64,000 nt of DNA from Listeria costaricensis (GTDB taxonomy: Bacteria > Bacillota > Bacilli > Lactobacillales > Listeriaceae): positions 124,001-188,000 of the forward strand of contig NZ_FXUT01000007.1 of assembly GCF_900183385.1 (NCBI RefSeq), written 5' to 3'. Position 1 is the stretch's first letter. The number at the start of each line of letters is the position of its first letter. Below the pieces are notes generated by a model. It saw only the letters and a list, made by a program, of their open reading frames with translations. It was not told the origin of the DNA and did not search any database. A program made the translations under genes and the position numbers. Positions 39,634-48,954 of this stretch are shown one piece after another.

Positions 39634-41904
39634 TTATCCGCCACCGGTTGTAAGAAGGTCTCCTACACCGGCATTTTCATTGATATCTGTTCCGCTGTCT
39701 GAACTGTCAGTGGAGCTGGTATCATGATTTTGATTATAGGTAGAAATATCAGCTGGGTTTCCAAGCGTAATTTCGACTTTGGATGCTTCATTAATGACAC
39801 TGCCAGCTGAAATGTTTTGCTTCGTGACGTAACCCGAGCCGCTAAAGGTGAACGGCACGCCAGTAATTTCTGACACTTTGAGCGCATCATCCTTCGACCA
39901 GCTCGTCATGTCTGGCATCGTCATATCGCCGTCAGTCATCAGAATCACCTTGCCACCTTGCAAGACCTTATCTCCTGAAGCCGAGCTTTGCTGCACGATT
40001 TTCTGTCCGTTACCCACAATGACCGGCTCAAGGCCAGCATCTGAAATGGCCTTTTTGGCATCATCTACAGATTTACTTGTTACATCTGGTACGGAAACGG
40101 AATTTAATTTGGCTTGATCAGCTGGTTCAATATTCATATATTGCAAACTGTTTTTCATCACTGGGTTGAAAACATCTGCTACTGCCTGACCGCCTGTTTG
40201 ACCGGTCTTCAGCTGTGGTTGTTGAATGGTCACATACATGACAAGTTCAGGATCATCCGCTGGGGCCATGCCCATGAAAGAGAAAATGTAATTGTCATCG
40301 CCGGTCATGTATTTACCGGTTGTCGGATCTGGAATTTGAGAAGTACCGGTTTTCCCTGCCACTGTATAGCCGGGAATTTGGTAAAGCTTCCCTGTCCCGT
40401 TCTCACCATTTACAACATAGGTCAATTCTTCTCGTGTCTTTTTGGCAGTCTCAGCAGAAATCGGTTGCCCTGTCACGGTAGTTTTGGTTGTATCTGATTT
40501 GCCGGTATTGGGATCTGTCACAGAAGAGACGACATAGGGCTGCTTCATTTTTCCATCGCTGGCAATGGCTGATGCCCCTTGAATCATTTGCATCATTGTG
40601 ACGGTCGTACCTTGTCCAAATGCGGTCGTTACTTTTTCAACTGGATAGTTATAAAGAATCTGCCCGGTGGCTTCATTCGGCAAATTAATGCCGGTTTTTT
40701 GACCAAAGCCGAATTTTGTCAAATAGCTGTAAAACGTATCTGTTCCCATTTTATCCAGCAAATTGGCAAAGGCGACGTTACTGGAACGCTCGACCCCTTC
40801 CCGGTAAGTGATATTTCCCCAGCCAACCCCATTGTTATGGTCATGGATGGTGATATCCCCTACTTTATAGGTACCGGACTGGTAATAAGCATTGGGATCA
40901 TAGACGCCGCTGTCAATCGCAGACGCCAACGTAAAGATCTTCATAACAGAACCCGGCTCATAGGCATATTCGACTGGCAAGTCCTGCCAAATTCCATCAC
41001 TGCTGGAATCAAGGCCTGAACGATCTTCCGGATTAAAAGAAGGACGCTGACTCATCGCCAAGATTTCACCTGTTTTTGGATTCATGACAACTGCCATCAT
41101 ATTTTTCGGATTATAGGTTTCCTGAACGGTCGACATCGTGTCTTCCAAGAAAGTCTGGATTTTCTTGTCAATCGTCAGCTGAATGTCACTGCCATCCTCA
41201 GCTTCTTTGACATTCTTATCAGCATTCGGCAAAATGTAGCCCGAACTATCCGTACTGTAGGTGACTTTTCCATTTTTACCATTTAAAACATCATTGTAAC
41301 TTTGCTCGATCCCCATCTTGCCTTCAAGTGTCGTCGAGCCGTCCTTATTTTCCTGCTGCTGAGCAAACCCAATCAGTTGGGAAGAAAAAGTACCGTTCGG
41401 ATAAAACCGTTGCGGCGTCCGTGTAAAGGTCAGTCCCGGTAGATTTTCCGCTTCGATCTTTTCTTTCGTTTCGCTGGAGAGATTCTTGCCCGCTTTTCCG
41501 AATTCCACCTGATAGGCATCTTTCGTGTTGAGGCGTTTCAAAATATCCTCTTCGCTCATCGGAATATATTTGGCTAGTACTTTGGCTGTTTTTTCTTTAT
41601 CTTTGACGTACATCGGATTGTCTGTCCCGTTCGCTGTTTTATTGGAAACTACAGCTGCAAGCGTATAAGTCGCTGTATCCTCGGCAATGACATCTCCATT
41701 ACGATCTAGGATTGATCCGCGATTTGCTTCAATGACTTGACTTTTCTGATGCTGCTGGGCTGCTTCTGCGGCAAGCGGTTGTCCATTAGCCATGCCCGTA
41801 ATCTCTAAATAAAGAAAACGGCCGGTTACAATGAGGAAAAGCGCAGCAAAAAAGATAAATAGTACGAGAGCGCCTCTCCTCATGTTTCCTATACGCCGTT
41901 TCAT
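39634..41904 (-). CDS. pbpB: Division penicillin-binding protein (class B, PBP2B type)
   Basis: Septal transpeptidase of 756 residues. One N-terminal membrane anchor (~10-30), dimerisation domain, transpeptidase domain with SVMK (EPGSVMKIFTLAS), SSN (RSSNVAFANLL) and KTGT (VAGKTGTSQIPD), then two C-terminal PASTA repeats (about 600-720, VSVPDVTSKSVDDAKKAISD). The Ser-rich tail ends in TTGGG. It overlaps ftsL by four bases. There is no second spoVD-like gene, as expected for a non-sporulator. Confidence 0.96.
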   Translation of the reverse strand: MKRRIGNMRRGALVLFIFFAALFLIVTGRFLYLEITGMANGQPLAAEAAQQHQKSQVIEANRGSILDRNGDVIAEDTATYTLAAVVSNKTANGTDNPMYVKDKEKTAKVLAKYIPMSEEDILKRLNTKDAYQVEFGKAGKNLSSETKEKIEAENLPGLTFTRTPQRFYPNGTFSSQLIGFAQQQENKDGSTTLEGKMGIEQSYNDVLNGKNGKVTYSTDSSGYILPNADKNVKEAEDGSDIQLTIDKKIQTFLEDTMSTVQETYNPKNMMAVVMNPKTGEILAMSQRPSFNPEDRSGLDSSSDGIWQDLPVEYAYEPGSVMKIFTLASAIDSGVYDPNAYYQSGTYKVGDITIHDHNNGVGWGNITYREGVERSSNVAFANLLDKMGTDTFYSYLTKFGFGQKTGINLPNEATGQILYNYPVEKVTTAFGQGTTVTMMQMIQGASAIASDGKMKQPYVVSSVTDPNTGKSDTTKTTVTGQPISAETAKKTREELTYVVNGENGTGKLYQIPGYTVAGKTGTSQIPDPTTGKYMTGDDNYIFSFMGMAPADDPELVMYVTIQQPQLKTGQTGGQAVADVFNPVMKNSLQYMNIEPADQAKLNSVSVPDVTSKSVDDAKKAISDAGLEPVIVGNGQKIVQQSSASGDKVLQGGKVILMTDGDMTMPDMTSWSKDDALKVSEITGVPFTFSGSGYVTKQNISAGSVINEASKVEITLGNPADISTYNQNHDTSSTDSSDSGTDINENAGVGDLLTTGGG

Positions 41905-42263
41905 TTACCGTCCACCACTTTCACATTATCACCGTCTAGTTTCAAGCCGTCTTTCTTCGCCTTATCTAGCACCCGGTCATAGCTGCTCAGTTGTTTTTCT
42001 TGGACCTTTAAGTCTTCATTTGTTTTTTTCTGGTCTACAATTTTCTCTTCGCTCGTCTGAATATCTTTGTTGACATTGTAAATCGATGCCTGAACGCTGA
42101 CCATTTTAAAAGCAAAGAATGCAATCACTACAACTGCGGTAATGATGATCATTTTTTCACCAAGTGTGATCTTTCCGCGTCTTAAAATCTGCTTTTTCGG
42201 TTCAGGCTGTCTCGTATGTACATGTTCGCGTTCGATATTTGGTTTGTAGGCTACATTACTCAT
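41901..42263 (-). CDS. ftsL: Cell division protein FtsL
   Basis: 120 residues: basic cytoplasmic N-terminus, one membrane helix (MIIITAVVVIAFFAFKMVSV, ~38-58), then an extracellular coiled coil (NKDIQTSEEKIVDQKKTNED). Works with DivIB and DivIC to activate septal synthesis. Identification rests on size, topology and position between rsmH and pbpB. Confidence 0.92.
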   Translation of the reverse strand: MSNVAYKPNIEREHVHTRQPEPKKQILRRGKITLGEKMIIITAVVVIAFFAFKMVSVQASIYNVNKDIQTSEEKIVDQKKTNEDLKVQEKQLSSYDRVLDKAKKDGLKLDGDNVKVVDGK

Positions 42264-42312
42264 ACTTTCAACTCCTACTGTTCATAAACTTTTCTTTGGC
42301 CGTGGCTATTAT

Positions 42313-43242
42313 CTACAATTTTTCGATTACCCGCAACTTGGCGGAACGTGCGCGATTATTCTGAGCAAGTTCTGCTTCACTCGGAAGTATCGGTTTTCGT
42401 GTCACTAGTTTGAATTCCGGCTGATACTCATCTGGAATCATTGGCAAGCCGGGTGGTAAATCCCGTGTGCTTGTCACTTCTTTAAACATTTGCTTGGTAA
42501 TGCGGTCTTCTAATGAATGGAAAGTAATGACGCTGATTCGGCCACCACTTTTTAGCAGGGAAAGTGCATCTTTTAAAGACGCTTCTACTGCCCCTAGTTC
42601 ATCATTGACGGCAATTCTTACAGCTTGGAAAATCCGTTTTGCCGGGTGCCCGCCTTTTCTTCTGGCCGGTGCCGGTATAGCTGTTTTAATAATGTCCACA
42701 AGTTCGCCAGTCGTTTCAATAGGTCTGACCGCTCGACGTCTTTCAATTTCACGAGCGATTTGTTTGGAAAACTTTTCTTCGCCGTAACGAAAAAAAATCT
42801 TGACTAAATCATTGTAGTCCCATTCATTGATGACCTCTCTTGCCGATAGTGGCTGACTTTGATCCATCCGCATGTCGAGCGGCGCATCATGATGATAACT
42901 GAAACCACGTTCTGTCACATCGAGCTGCGGTGAAGAAACACCTAAATCATATAAAATGCCATTTACTTGTGTAACCCCTTGTTTTTCGAGTTCAGTTTTC
43001 AGCTCCCGAAAGTTCGCTTTGATAAATGTGACTTTTTCGCGTACATCCTGCAGAACATTTTCAGCATTTTGAATGGCCGTGATGTCCTGATCAAATGCGA
43101 AAACATGCCCCTTATCAAGCTTCTCTATTAAATATCTCGTATGTCCTGCGCCGCCGAGCGTGCAGTCAACGTAGATGCCGTTTGGGTCGATCTCAAGCAT
43201 GTCTACTGTTTCATGCAAAAGAACGGTCTCATGGTTAAACAT
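42313..43242 (-). CDS. rsmH: 16S rRNA C1402 N4-methyltransferase
   Basis: SAM-binding motif [18 protein letters not shown], with the N-terminal [13 protein letters not shown]. RAxRIxVNxEL-like [14 protein letters not shown] and [19 protein letters not shown] are MraW/RsmH hallmarks. 309 residues; 12 bases after mraZ. Confidence 0.97.
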   Translation of the reverse strand: MFNHETVLLHETVDMLEIDPNGIYVDCTLGGAGHTRYLIEKLDKGHVFAFDQDITAIQNAENVLQDVREKVTFIKANFRELKTELEKQGVTQVNGILYDLGVSSPQLDVTERGFSYHHDAPLDMRMDQSQPLSAREVINEWDYNDLVKIFFRYGEEKFSKQIAREIERRRAVRPIETTGELVDIIKTAIPAPARRKGGHPAKRIFQAVRIAVNDELGAVEASLKDALSLLKSGGRISVITFHSLEDRITKQMFKEVTSTRDLPPGLPMIPDEYQPEFKLVTRKPILPSEAELAQNNRARSAKLRVIEKL

Positions 43243-43254
43243 CCCTACTCCTCC

Positions 43255-43686
43255 TTAAATATCGAACCCAATCATATTTTCAGCAATATCCGAGAAAGAT
43301 TCCTCTGATTCTGTAAAGAAATCGTCCCAAGAATTCTCGCTCCAAATTTCAATACGATTGGACACTCCGATAATCACGGTTTCTTTTTCAAGTCCTGCAT
43401 AACCCATCAAGTTCGACGGGATATTGATTCGGCCCTGTTTATCCAGCTCGCATTCAGATGCGCCGGAAAAGAAGAAACGCGTAAAAGAACGAGCGTCTTT
43501 TTTCGTCAGTGGTAAAGTTTGGATTTTTTCTTCCAGTTTGCTCCACTCCTCGCCCGGATAAGCAAATAAACACTTATCAAGACCGCGGGTGATGACAAAC
43601 TTATCCCCTAATGCTTCACGGAACTTGGCTGGCACGATCAGACGGCCCTTTATATCGATGTTGTGACGATATTCACCCATGAACAT
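43255..43686 (-). CDS. mraZ: Division-cluster regulator MraZ
   Basis: 143 residues with two AbrB-like SpoVT repeats ([20 protein letters not shown]; then [20 protein letters not shown]), each carrying the DxxGR signature. It binds direct repeats upstream of its own operon. First gene of the division cluster; ATG 43686 has GGGGGA six bases upstream. A GTGG repeat array lies directly upstream. Confidence 0.97.
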   Translation of the reverse strand: MFMGEYRHNIDIKGRLIVPAKFREALGDKFVITRGLDKCLFAYPGEEWSKLEEKIQTLPLTKKDARSFTRFFFSGASECELDKQGRINIPSNLMGYAGLEKETVIIGVSNRIEIWSENSWDDFFTESEESFSDIAENMIGFDI

Positions 43687-43719
43687 TAGACTTCCCCCAC
43701 TTTCTTATTTTCTACTTTA

Positions 43720-43743
43720 CCACATCTCCCCACTTCGCACCAC
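43720..43743 (-). promoter_or_regulatory. Candidate MraZ-binding GTGG repeats
   Basis: On the minus strand GTGG occurs three times at exact 10-bp intervals (complement CCAC at 43720-43723, 43730-43733, 43740-43743), and once more at 43697-43700. MraZ proteins are known to bind short G-rich direct repeats spaced by one helical turn in the mraZ promoter. Confidence 0.6.
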
Positions 43744-43763
43744 CTAAAACTTAAAAATCCTAT

Positions 43764-43796
43764 AAAAAAATCGTCCTTCTGCTGTAAGAAAGACGA
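43764..43796 (-). terminator. Terminator between the MFS gene and mraZ
   Basis: TCGTCCTTCT 43771-43780 and AGAAAGACGA 43787-43796 form a 10-bp stem (one G-U pair on the minus strand) with a 6-base loop; seven T follow on the minus strand (43764-43770). It insulates the division operon. Confidence 0.85.
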
Positions 43797-43826
43797 CAAA
43801 TCACTGATATAATGCGATTTTAAAAA

Positions 43827-43875
43827 GGTGGGAGGCGGTGGAGAGTGGGTGGGGATATTATCCACAATTCCCCAC
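43827..43875. other. G-rich tract with inverted repeat after the MFS gene
   Basis: 43827-43854 on the plus strand is built from GG/GGG/GGGG tracts (GGTGGGAGGCGGTGG and on), five or more tracts within 28 bases. GTGGGG 43849-43854 is complementary to CCCCAC 43870-43875. It is noncoding, between the MFS stop and the terminator at 43764-43796. It repeats GTGG like the mraZ operator but on the other strand. Confidence 0.5.
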
Positions 43876-43876
43876 T

Positions 43877-45142
43877 TTAGCTTTTTTTCAGGCTGCCAAT
43901 TTTTTTCTGCGCCTGTTTAAGCGCTGCAGCAGCAAGCAAACAAGCGCCAATTCCACACCCTAAAATGAAGATCCCCACGCCCGTACTGCCAATTAAAGGA
44001 GCGAAAACAAGTGTAACTGATGCAAGAATCCGGCCGATTTGATAGATCATCCCGTTAAATGCCATGTAGGTTCCGCGTTTCATTTCATCAGCCAAGTCTG
44101 CCATAATCGTTTGCCGAGTTGGTACATATAACAATTCTCCCGCAGATAAAATCAGTGTGGCGAGCAATAACACAGTCAAATTCAGGGACATCGCTGAAAA
44201 GGAAAATCCGATTGCAAACAGGACAAATCCTGTATACATGATGGCCGTTTGGTTTTTATTTTTCAGCCATTTTGCAACGGGCACCGTGAAAAGGACAATA
44301 CAAATCGTATTCACTGTTGTCAGTAAACTCAACATTTTGATTCCATCCAGTTCAAAGGTCAACCAGTGCCCTATGGGAATTAAATGGGCAGAAAATTTTT
44401 CAGCCAGTTGAACGGAAATAAAATTATTTCGCTGATATTCAATCGTCATCACACAAATGCCCGAAAGTGTAAACAGCAAAAAAGGTCTGTCTTTGATGAC
44501 TTGCATGTAACTGTTCTTGAGTTCCCCCAGCCCCCAAAAGCGAGGTTTCAAAGTAGCCGCTTCGCTACTAGGTATGAAAGTCTCTGTTATCCACAAGATT
44601 GTCAGCCCCGTTGTCACGAGAGACAATATAAATAGGCCAAGCAAAAGTTCAAATAGATGTTGACTGAATAACCAGCCGCCAATCATGATGCCAACTGTTA
44701 ACGAAAGATTATTAGCCCAGTAGCTAACCGAATACATAAAAGTTCTAGATTCAGGCGTACTGACATCTATCAGCATCGCATCCGAAGCTGGTGTGATCAG
44801 GCCTTGCGCAATGGCAATAACCAGCATCAAAAGAAAAGTCAGTCCTGGAGAAGTTAAAAGCGGCGAATTGACGAGCATCATGCCCAAATAAGCGATGGCC
44901 TTTGTCCCTTCGCCCCAGATCATCAGCTGACGGCGCCCAATTCTGTCTGTCAGATAACCACCGTAGACGCCCGCCAAAAACTGGATAATTACATGCATCA
45001 TTAGTAAAACGCCTGCCGCTTTTGCACCATAATACGTTGTGAAATAGATGGCCATAAATGGGAAAATCATCGTGGCAATCAATTTGCTCAGGAAATTAAT
45101 GATAATCCGTGCTTGAACATTTGGATGAAGCATTTTAAACAT
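43877..45142 (-). CDS. MFS drug/metabolite exporter
   Basis: 421 residues, about 12 membrane segments. The motif A loop is GGYLTDRIGRRQLMIWGEG. The N-terminal ARIIINFLSKLIATMIFPFM and general layout resemble MdtH/YwbF-type single-component exporters. The substrate cannot be read. Divergent from an SgrR-like regulator 131 bases away, which suggests export of a sugar, sugar phosphate or related compound under its control (inference, by analogy with SgrR-SetA of enterics). Confidence 0.85.
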   Translation of the reverse strand: MFKMLHPNVQARIIINFLSKLIATMIFPFMAIYFTTYYGAKAAGVLLMMHVIIQFLAGVYGGYLTDRIGRRQLMIWGEGTKAIAYLGMMLVNSPLLTSPGLTFLLMLVIAIAQGLITPASDAMLIDVSTPESRTFMYSVSYWANNLSLTVGIMIGGWLFSQHLFELLLGLFILSLVTTGLTILWITETFIPSSEAATLKPRFWGLGELKNSYMQVIKDRPFLLFTLSGICVMTIEYQRNNFISVQLAEKFSAHLIPIGHWLTFELDGIKMLSLLTTVNTICIVLFTVPVAKWLKNKNQTAIMYTGFVLFAIGFSFSAMSLNLTVLLLATLILSAGELLYVPTRQTIMADLADEMKRGTYMAFNGMIYQIGRILASVTLVFAPLIGSTGVGIFILGCGIGACLLAAAALKQAQKKIGSLKKS

Positions 45143-45219
45143 CGTATCACCCCTTCTTCAAACTGAAAATTTCTCTCTATGTGATCTTTCTGTTAGTATA
45201 AGGTGGAATAAAAAGCGTT

Positions 45220-45254
45220 AAAAGGGACGACTTTGTCATTTTTTGTCCCCTTTT
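45220..45254. promoter_or_regulatory. Inverted repeat in the MFS / SgrR-like divergent region
   Basis: AAAAGGGAC 45220-45228 is complementary to GTCCC(C)TTTT 45245-45254 (one bulged base), 10-20 bases before the regulator ribosome site. Candidate operator or leader hairpin. Confidence 0.45.
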
Positions 45255-45273
45255 CATTCATGGAGGTAATGTG

Positions 45274-47043
45274 ATGGATCAGGATTATTTTCAATTGCGC
45301 TTTTGGCTGAAAACAGAAATAACGAGTCCACTTTCGCTTCAAGCACTTGCGAAACTCTGGTACTCCTCACCAAAGAATGCCAAACGTAAACTGCTGAAGT
45401 ATCAAACATCCGGCCTACTCGTTTACCAACCGGGTTCTGGTCGTGGCCATTTATCAAAACTTGCATTTGCCAAAAGTTTTCAGGATGATTTAGCCGATTC
45501 TCTATCACCAAAACAAGATGATGAACAGCTTTCTTTTTTGCTATCTCTTCTAAAACTTCCTGAATCAGCTAACTATCAAAATTTGATCATGCCAGCCATC
45601 AATCAACTTTTAGGTGCCAGTTTTCATGCACAAAAAGGAGAAATCATGCGCGCAATTGTGCAACGCCGGATTGGCACACTACACCCTTCCAAGGTTGCCA
45701 CATCATTTGAATCTTTTCTCATCGATCAACTAGGTGACTCTCTTTTTACATTTCATCCAAAAACTGGTGAGATTCGCCCCTGGTTGGCGCACCATTTTGA
45801 CACAAGCGATCATAAATCCTGGATCATTCATTTACGAAAAGGGGTATTCTTTCATCATGAACGGGAAATGGATAGCGAAGATGTGATGTACTCACTAAAA
45901 ATGGCTGCCAGCCCCACAAGTGTATGTGCCTGGAAACTTGCAGAAGTCGATACGATGCAGATACTCGATCGTTATACAATTGAAATTAGATTAAAACGCC
46001 CCAATGTCCTTTTTTTGCGTTACTTATGCAGCAGCAATATGAGCATCCTGCCCCGCGATCTTCCTTTTGATGAAAATCAGTGGGTTTCAACTGGGCCTTT
46101 TAAACTGACAGAACGAAACGATGAGCGAATTATTCTAACGGCTTTTAATCATTATTTTTCCACTCGTCCATTGCTTGATCAGGTGGAGTTCTGGTTTGTT
46201 CCGCAGGATCCGGTGGCTTTTGGGGCGCAGTTCAGCCATACTCGAGATAACCCCGAAGAGCAACTAGTGGAGCAAGACAGCCACTCTAAAACCGTCCATT
46301 TTCTTGCCTTTAATTTCCATTCACCGCTCCCCTTTATCCAGCATCAGGCATTCCGTGAAGCGATTTATCACTTAGCTTTTATTGAAAAATGGCAAGCGGA
46401 AGGAATTCTACACGACAAATCCGCGGCGCATGGGTATCTGATACAAAAAGAAGCGCCTATTTTCCCTCCGCATGATCTTGCAAAAATTCATCAGTTACTG
46501 CTAAAAAGCGGTTATGACGGACGTCCAATTCGATTGGGCTACTATAATAAGCCATGGGGTAAACAGCTTGTGGATAAGTTCCGGGCAGAAGCTGCCAAAG
46601 TAAATATCCCGATTATTCCCGTCCCGCTTCTCATGGCCGATTATTATCGAACAGATTTTCAAGCAGAGGCAGATTTGTTCATTCTATCTGAAGAAAGCGC
46701 GGCGGATTTGGAAGTAAGTTTTCTAGATTTTCTGCTTAATCCCGCTCTTGCACCTCAGAAATTTTGGCCTAGCGAATATAAACAAACTTTACTGGCACTG
46801 ACAGCTGATTATCAAGCCGAGCCGGACAAAAAAGCACGTCAAAAAAGCCATGACACAATCGAATCATGGCTGTTGCAGCATTTTTTATTGATTTATTTAT
46901 TTTTTGATACCAAAAGTTTTCTAGTGGATGCCAATTTGAAGGGAATGAATGGCAGTATTTACGGTTATTTTGACTTGCGTAACGCCTGGTTTGACCTATC
47001 CCACCAAAAACAGAAGGCTTTGAATCACACCAATGATAAATAA
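45274..47043 (+). CDS. SgrR-like transcriptional regulator with solute-binding domain
   Basis: 589 residues. The N-terminal ~110 residues form an SgrR-type winged HTH (LSLQALAKLWYSSPKNAKRK, then YQTSGLLVYQPGSGRGHLSK). Residues ~155-560 are a cytoplasmic family-5 oligopeptide/nickel solute-binding domain (RIGTLHPSKV, GVFFHHEREMDSEDVMYSLK, WVSTGPFKL) without signal peptide. SgrR proteins sense a small molecule and activate transporters or small RNAs. ATG 45274 is six bases after GGAGGT. Its last 48 bases overlap the convergent gene at 46996. Confidence 0.88.
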   Translation: MDQDYFQLRFWLKTEITSPLSLQALAKLWYSSPKNAKRKLLKYQTSGLLVYQPGSGRGHLSKLAFAKSFQDDLADSLSPKQDDEQLSFLLSLLKLPESANYQNLIMPAINQLLGASFHAQKGEIMRAIVQRRIGTLHPSKVATSFESFLIDQLGDSLFTFHPKTGEIRPWLAHHFDTSDHKSWIIHLRKGVFFHHEREMDSEDVMYSLKMAASPTSVCAWKLAEVDTMQILDRYTIEIRLKRPNVLFLRYLCSSNMSILPRDLPFDENQWVSTGPFKLTERNDERIILTAFNHYFSTRPLLDQVEFWFVPQDPVAFGAQFSHTRDNPEEQLVEQDSHSKTVHFLAFNFHSPLPFIQHQAFREAIYHLAFIEKWQAEGILHDKSAAHGYLIQKEAPIFPPHDLAKIHQLLLKSGYDGRPIRLGYYNKPWGKQLVDKFRAEAAKVNIPIIPVPLLMADYYRTDFQAEADLFILSEESAADLEVSFLDFLLNPALAPQKFWPSEYKQTLLALTADYQAEPDKKARQKSHDTIESWLLQHFLLIYLFFDTKSFLVDANLKGMNGSIYGYFDLRNAWFDLSHQKQKALNHTNDK

Positions 47044-47385
47044 GACGAGGTACAGCAAGGCAAAAACCATAAAACAGATCCGCCAGAAGCCGCGCAGAAC
47101 TTTGTCAAAATGAAGCTCCCCTTCTCGCGTTGCTTGCACGCTGACAAGAACGATTCCTACGATAAAAAGACCTAATAAAATATAGAGCAGATAGGACTTT
47201 TCAAACACAAGCAGCATAAACACATGGTCCGCTAATATAAAGAAGAAGGTCGAAATATCAGCTGCCAATTTGATACTCTTCTGTTTTTTATGTGTTCTTT
47301 TTTTGATGAGCCATTGTGCCGCTATAAACACAATGATCGGCAAAATAATCAGCCATGCAGCTGGATCTTTTAACCAATTAAGCAT
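46996..47385 (-). CDS. yllA: DUF3397 membrane protein (YllA-like)
   Basis: 129 residues, four membrane segments with a polar central loop (QATREGELHFDKVLRGFWRI). DUF3397/YllA genes lie between panE and mraZ in B. subtilis, and the same neighbours are here on either side of the MFS/regulator insertion. Function unknown. The start overlaps panE by eight bases and the 3' end overlaps the convergent SgrR-like gene. Confidence 0.8.
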   Translation of the reverse strand: MLNWLKDPAAWLIILPIIVFIAAQWLIKKRTHKKQKSIKLAADISTFFFILADHVFMLLVFEKSYLLYILLGLFIVGIVLVSVQATREGELHFDKVLRGFWRICFMVFALLYLVLFIIGVIQSLLFLVG

Positions 47386-48262
47386 GCGTTTCGCCTTCTT
47401 TCCCTTTGATTAAATGATATAAAAATGTCAGTCTTGGGAGTGGTACGCCTTGTGCCTCCCCAGCTTCCAGTGCCGGCAGCAGAATACTGGCAATTTCCGT
47501 TCTCCGTCCATGACGAACATCCTCAGCCATCGAGGACCAATTCCCCGCCGTCTGCTCACAAATCAGCTGGATTTTTTCAAATGAAGCCTCCTTTTGAAAA
47601 AGCGGTGCGACCTCGTCTACAAGTGCTCGCGTTTCCGCCCGGTAGGCTGACTTTGTAAGCAGGTCGCCATTTGGGCACATGAAAGCAGCTGTTAGCGGAT
47701 TGATGATCAGGTTGATGAACCACTTATCACGCAAAACCTGCTCGACTGTTGCCTTCTGGATAAACGGAAAATCTGAACCTGCCTGCTGAAACAAGTGCAG
47801 CAGCTCATCGCTCAGCTCCCCCCGCCAAATACTGAAATTAGTGCGGCCTTTTCCTCGCCATGATACCGTGTAGTCATTTTCCCGAACGGCTCCGTGTTCA
47901 GAACTGCCGACTAGGATGATTTTTTGCGGGCAATTGGCCAATTGTTTTAAATGAGCGACCCCATTTTGCAAGAATAACAGGGGTAATTTTTCAGGAAGGA
48001 GCGCTAAGTTTGGCCAAAACTCATCCAGTTGATAGGATTTCATCGTTAAAATAAGCACGTCTAGCCCAGCCGCCAGCTGTGAGAGCTCGTCCACTTCCCG
48101 TGCCGCCAGCTGATGATGCTGTCCATCTAAAAAAACCCCTTTTTCGGCCAGAGCTTCCGCCTGTTCTTTTCGTTTGGTGAAAAATATTACCTCAGCATTT
48201 TCAGTCAGTTTCGCGCCATAGAGAAGCCCAATCGCCCCAGCGCCAACAATTCCCACTTTCAT
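47378..48262 (-). CDS. panE: Ketopantoate reductase-family protein
   Basis: NADPH Rossmann motif GIVGAGAIGLLYGAKL at residue 3. The ApbA/PanE catalytic region is NGVAHLKQL and RDKWFINLIINPLTA (Lys, Asn). Known reaction: 2-dehydropantoate to pantoate in coenzyme A synthesis; coaD lies 4 kb away. ATG 48262 has AAAGGA eight bases upstream; an upstream in-frame codon at 48280 lacks a site. 294 residues. Some paralogues of this family reduce other 2-keto acids. Confidence 0.88.
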   Translation of the reverse strand: MKVGIVGAGAIGLLYGAKLTENAEVIFFTKRKEQAEALAEKGVFLDGQHHQLAAREVDELSQLAAGLDVLILTMKSYQLDEFWPNLALLPEKLPLLFLQNGVAHLKQLANCPQKIILVGSSEHGAVRENDYTVSWRGKGRTNFSIWRGELSDELLHLFQQAGSDFPFIQKATVEQVLRDKWFINLIINPLTAAFMCPNGDLLTKSAYRAETRALVDEVAPLFQKEASFEKIQLICEQTAGNWSSMAEDVRHGRRTEIASILLPALEAGEAQGVPLPRLTFLYHLIKGKEGETHA

Positions 48263-48292
48263 CCTGCTCGTCCTTTCCACGCTTTTAACGGC

Positions 48293-48607
48293 TTACCATT
48301 CTCGCTCGCGAATAGCGTCTTCTACGTCTAAATCAATTTGATAGGCATCTAAAAGTGCACCCACCGTTTCACCAATATCATCTCTGGCGACCGTTTCGAT
48401 TTCACTGTCGTTTTCATTAAACTCGCTTTCCAAATCATTGATGGCAAGTGTCGCTTTGTCAAAGGCTGCTTGAATGACCGCTAGATCCTTTTCACCACTT
48501 GCAAGTACTGCTTCCACTTCTTTTAAAAGCACCTTAATTTTATCAACCAAAAATTTGGGATAGTAGTCATCTTGATACATTTCACGCAGATATTTTTCTT
48601 CTTCCAT
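48293..48607 (-). CDS. Small acidic protein, DUF5713 type
   Basis: 104 residues, helical and very acidic (EFNENDSEIETVARDDIGET). The start EEEKYLREMYQDDYYPKFLV matches my memory of DUF5713 proteins, found across Bacillota without assigned function. 30 bases before panE on the same strand, so probably co-transcribed. Membership is by recollection only. Confidence 0.65.
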   Translation of the reverse strand: MEEEKYLREMYQDDYYPKFLVDKIKVLLKEVEAVLASGEKDLAVIQAAFDKATLAINDLESEFNENDSEIETVARDDIGETVGALLDAYQIDLDVEDAIREREW

Positions 48608-48700
48608 TTTGAATCACCTGTTTCCTAATTTTAGACAGGCAAATGCATGAAGCTTTTCATTGCTGTCACGTTCTATTTTACTAAATCTTCCGTCAAAGCA

Positions 48701-48741
48701 AAAGAAAAAACCTAAAGAGATCCATGGCATCTCCTTAGGTT
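48701..48741 (-). terminator. Terminator after rpmF
   Basis: AACCTAAAGAGAT 48709-48721 pairs with ATCTCCTTAGGTT 48729-48741, loop of seven; the minus strand continues TTTTTTCTTTT. Confidence 0.85.
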
Positions 48742-48780
48742 TATGAAAACAAGCGAAACGTTCGCCTGCTTTTAGCAAGA

Positions 48781-48954
48781 TTAGCTGTTTGCTACATCTT
48801 TACCATCGTAGTGGCCACATTCAGGACACACACGGTGGGATAATTTCATTTCGCCGCAGTTGGAGCATTCATTCATGCCCGGCACTTGCAATTTGTAGTG
48901 CGTACGACGTTTACGTTTTCTAGTTTTAGAAGTTCTTCTAAAAGGTACTGCCAT
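48781..48954 (-). CDS. rpmF: Ribosomal protein L32 (zinc type)
   Basis: 57 residues, starting [20 protein letters not shown] after Met. The zinc ribbon CSNC ... CPEC is intact. The start is ATG 48954 with GGAGGTG upstream; an in-frame extension to 49008 exists but has no ribosome site and is not in the family. Downstream of ylbN, a conserved pair. Confidence 0.96.
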   Translation of the reverse strand: MAVPFRRTSKTRKRKRRTHYKLQVPGMNECSNCGEMKLSHRVCPECGHYDGKDVANS

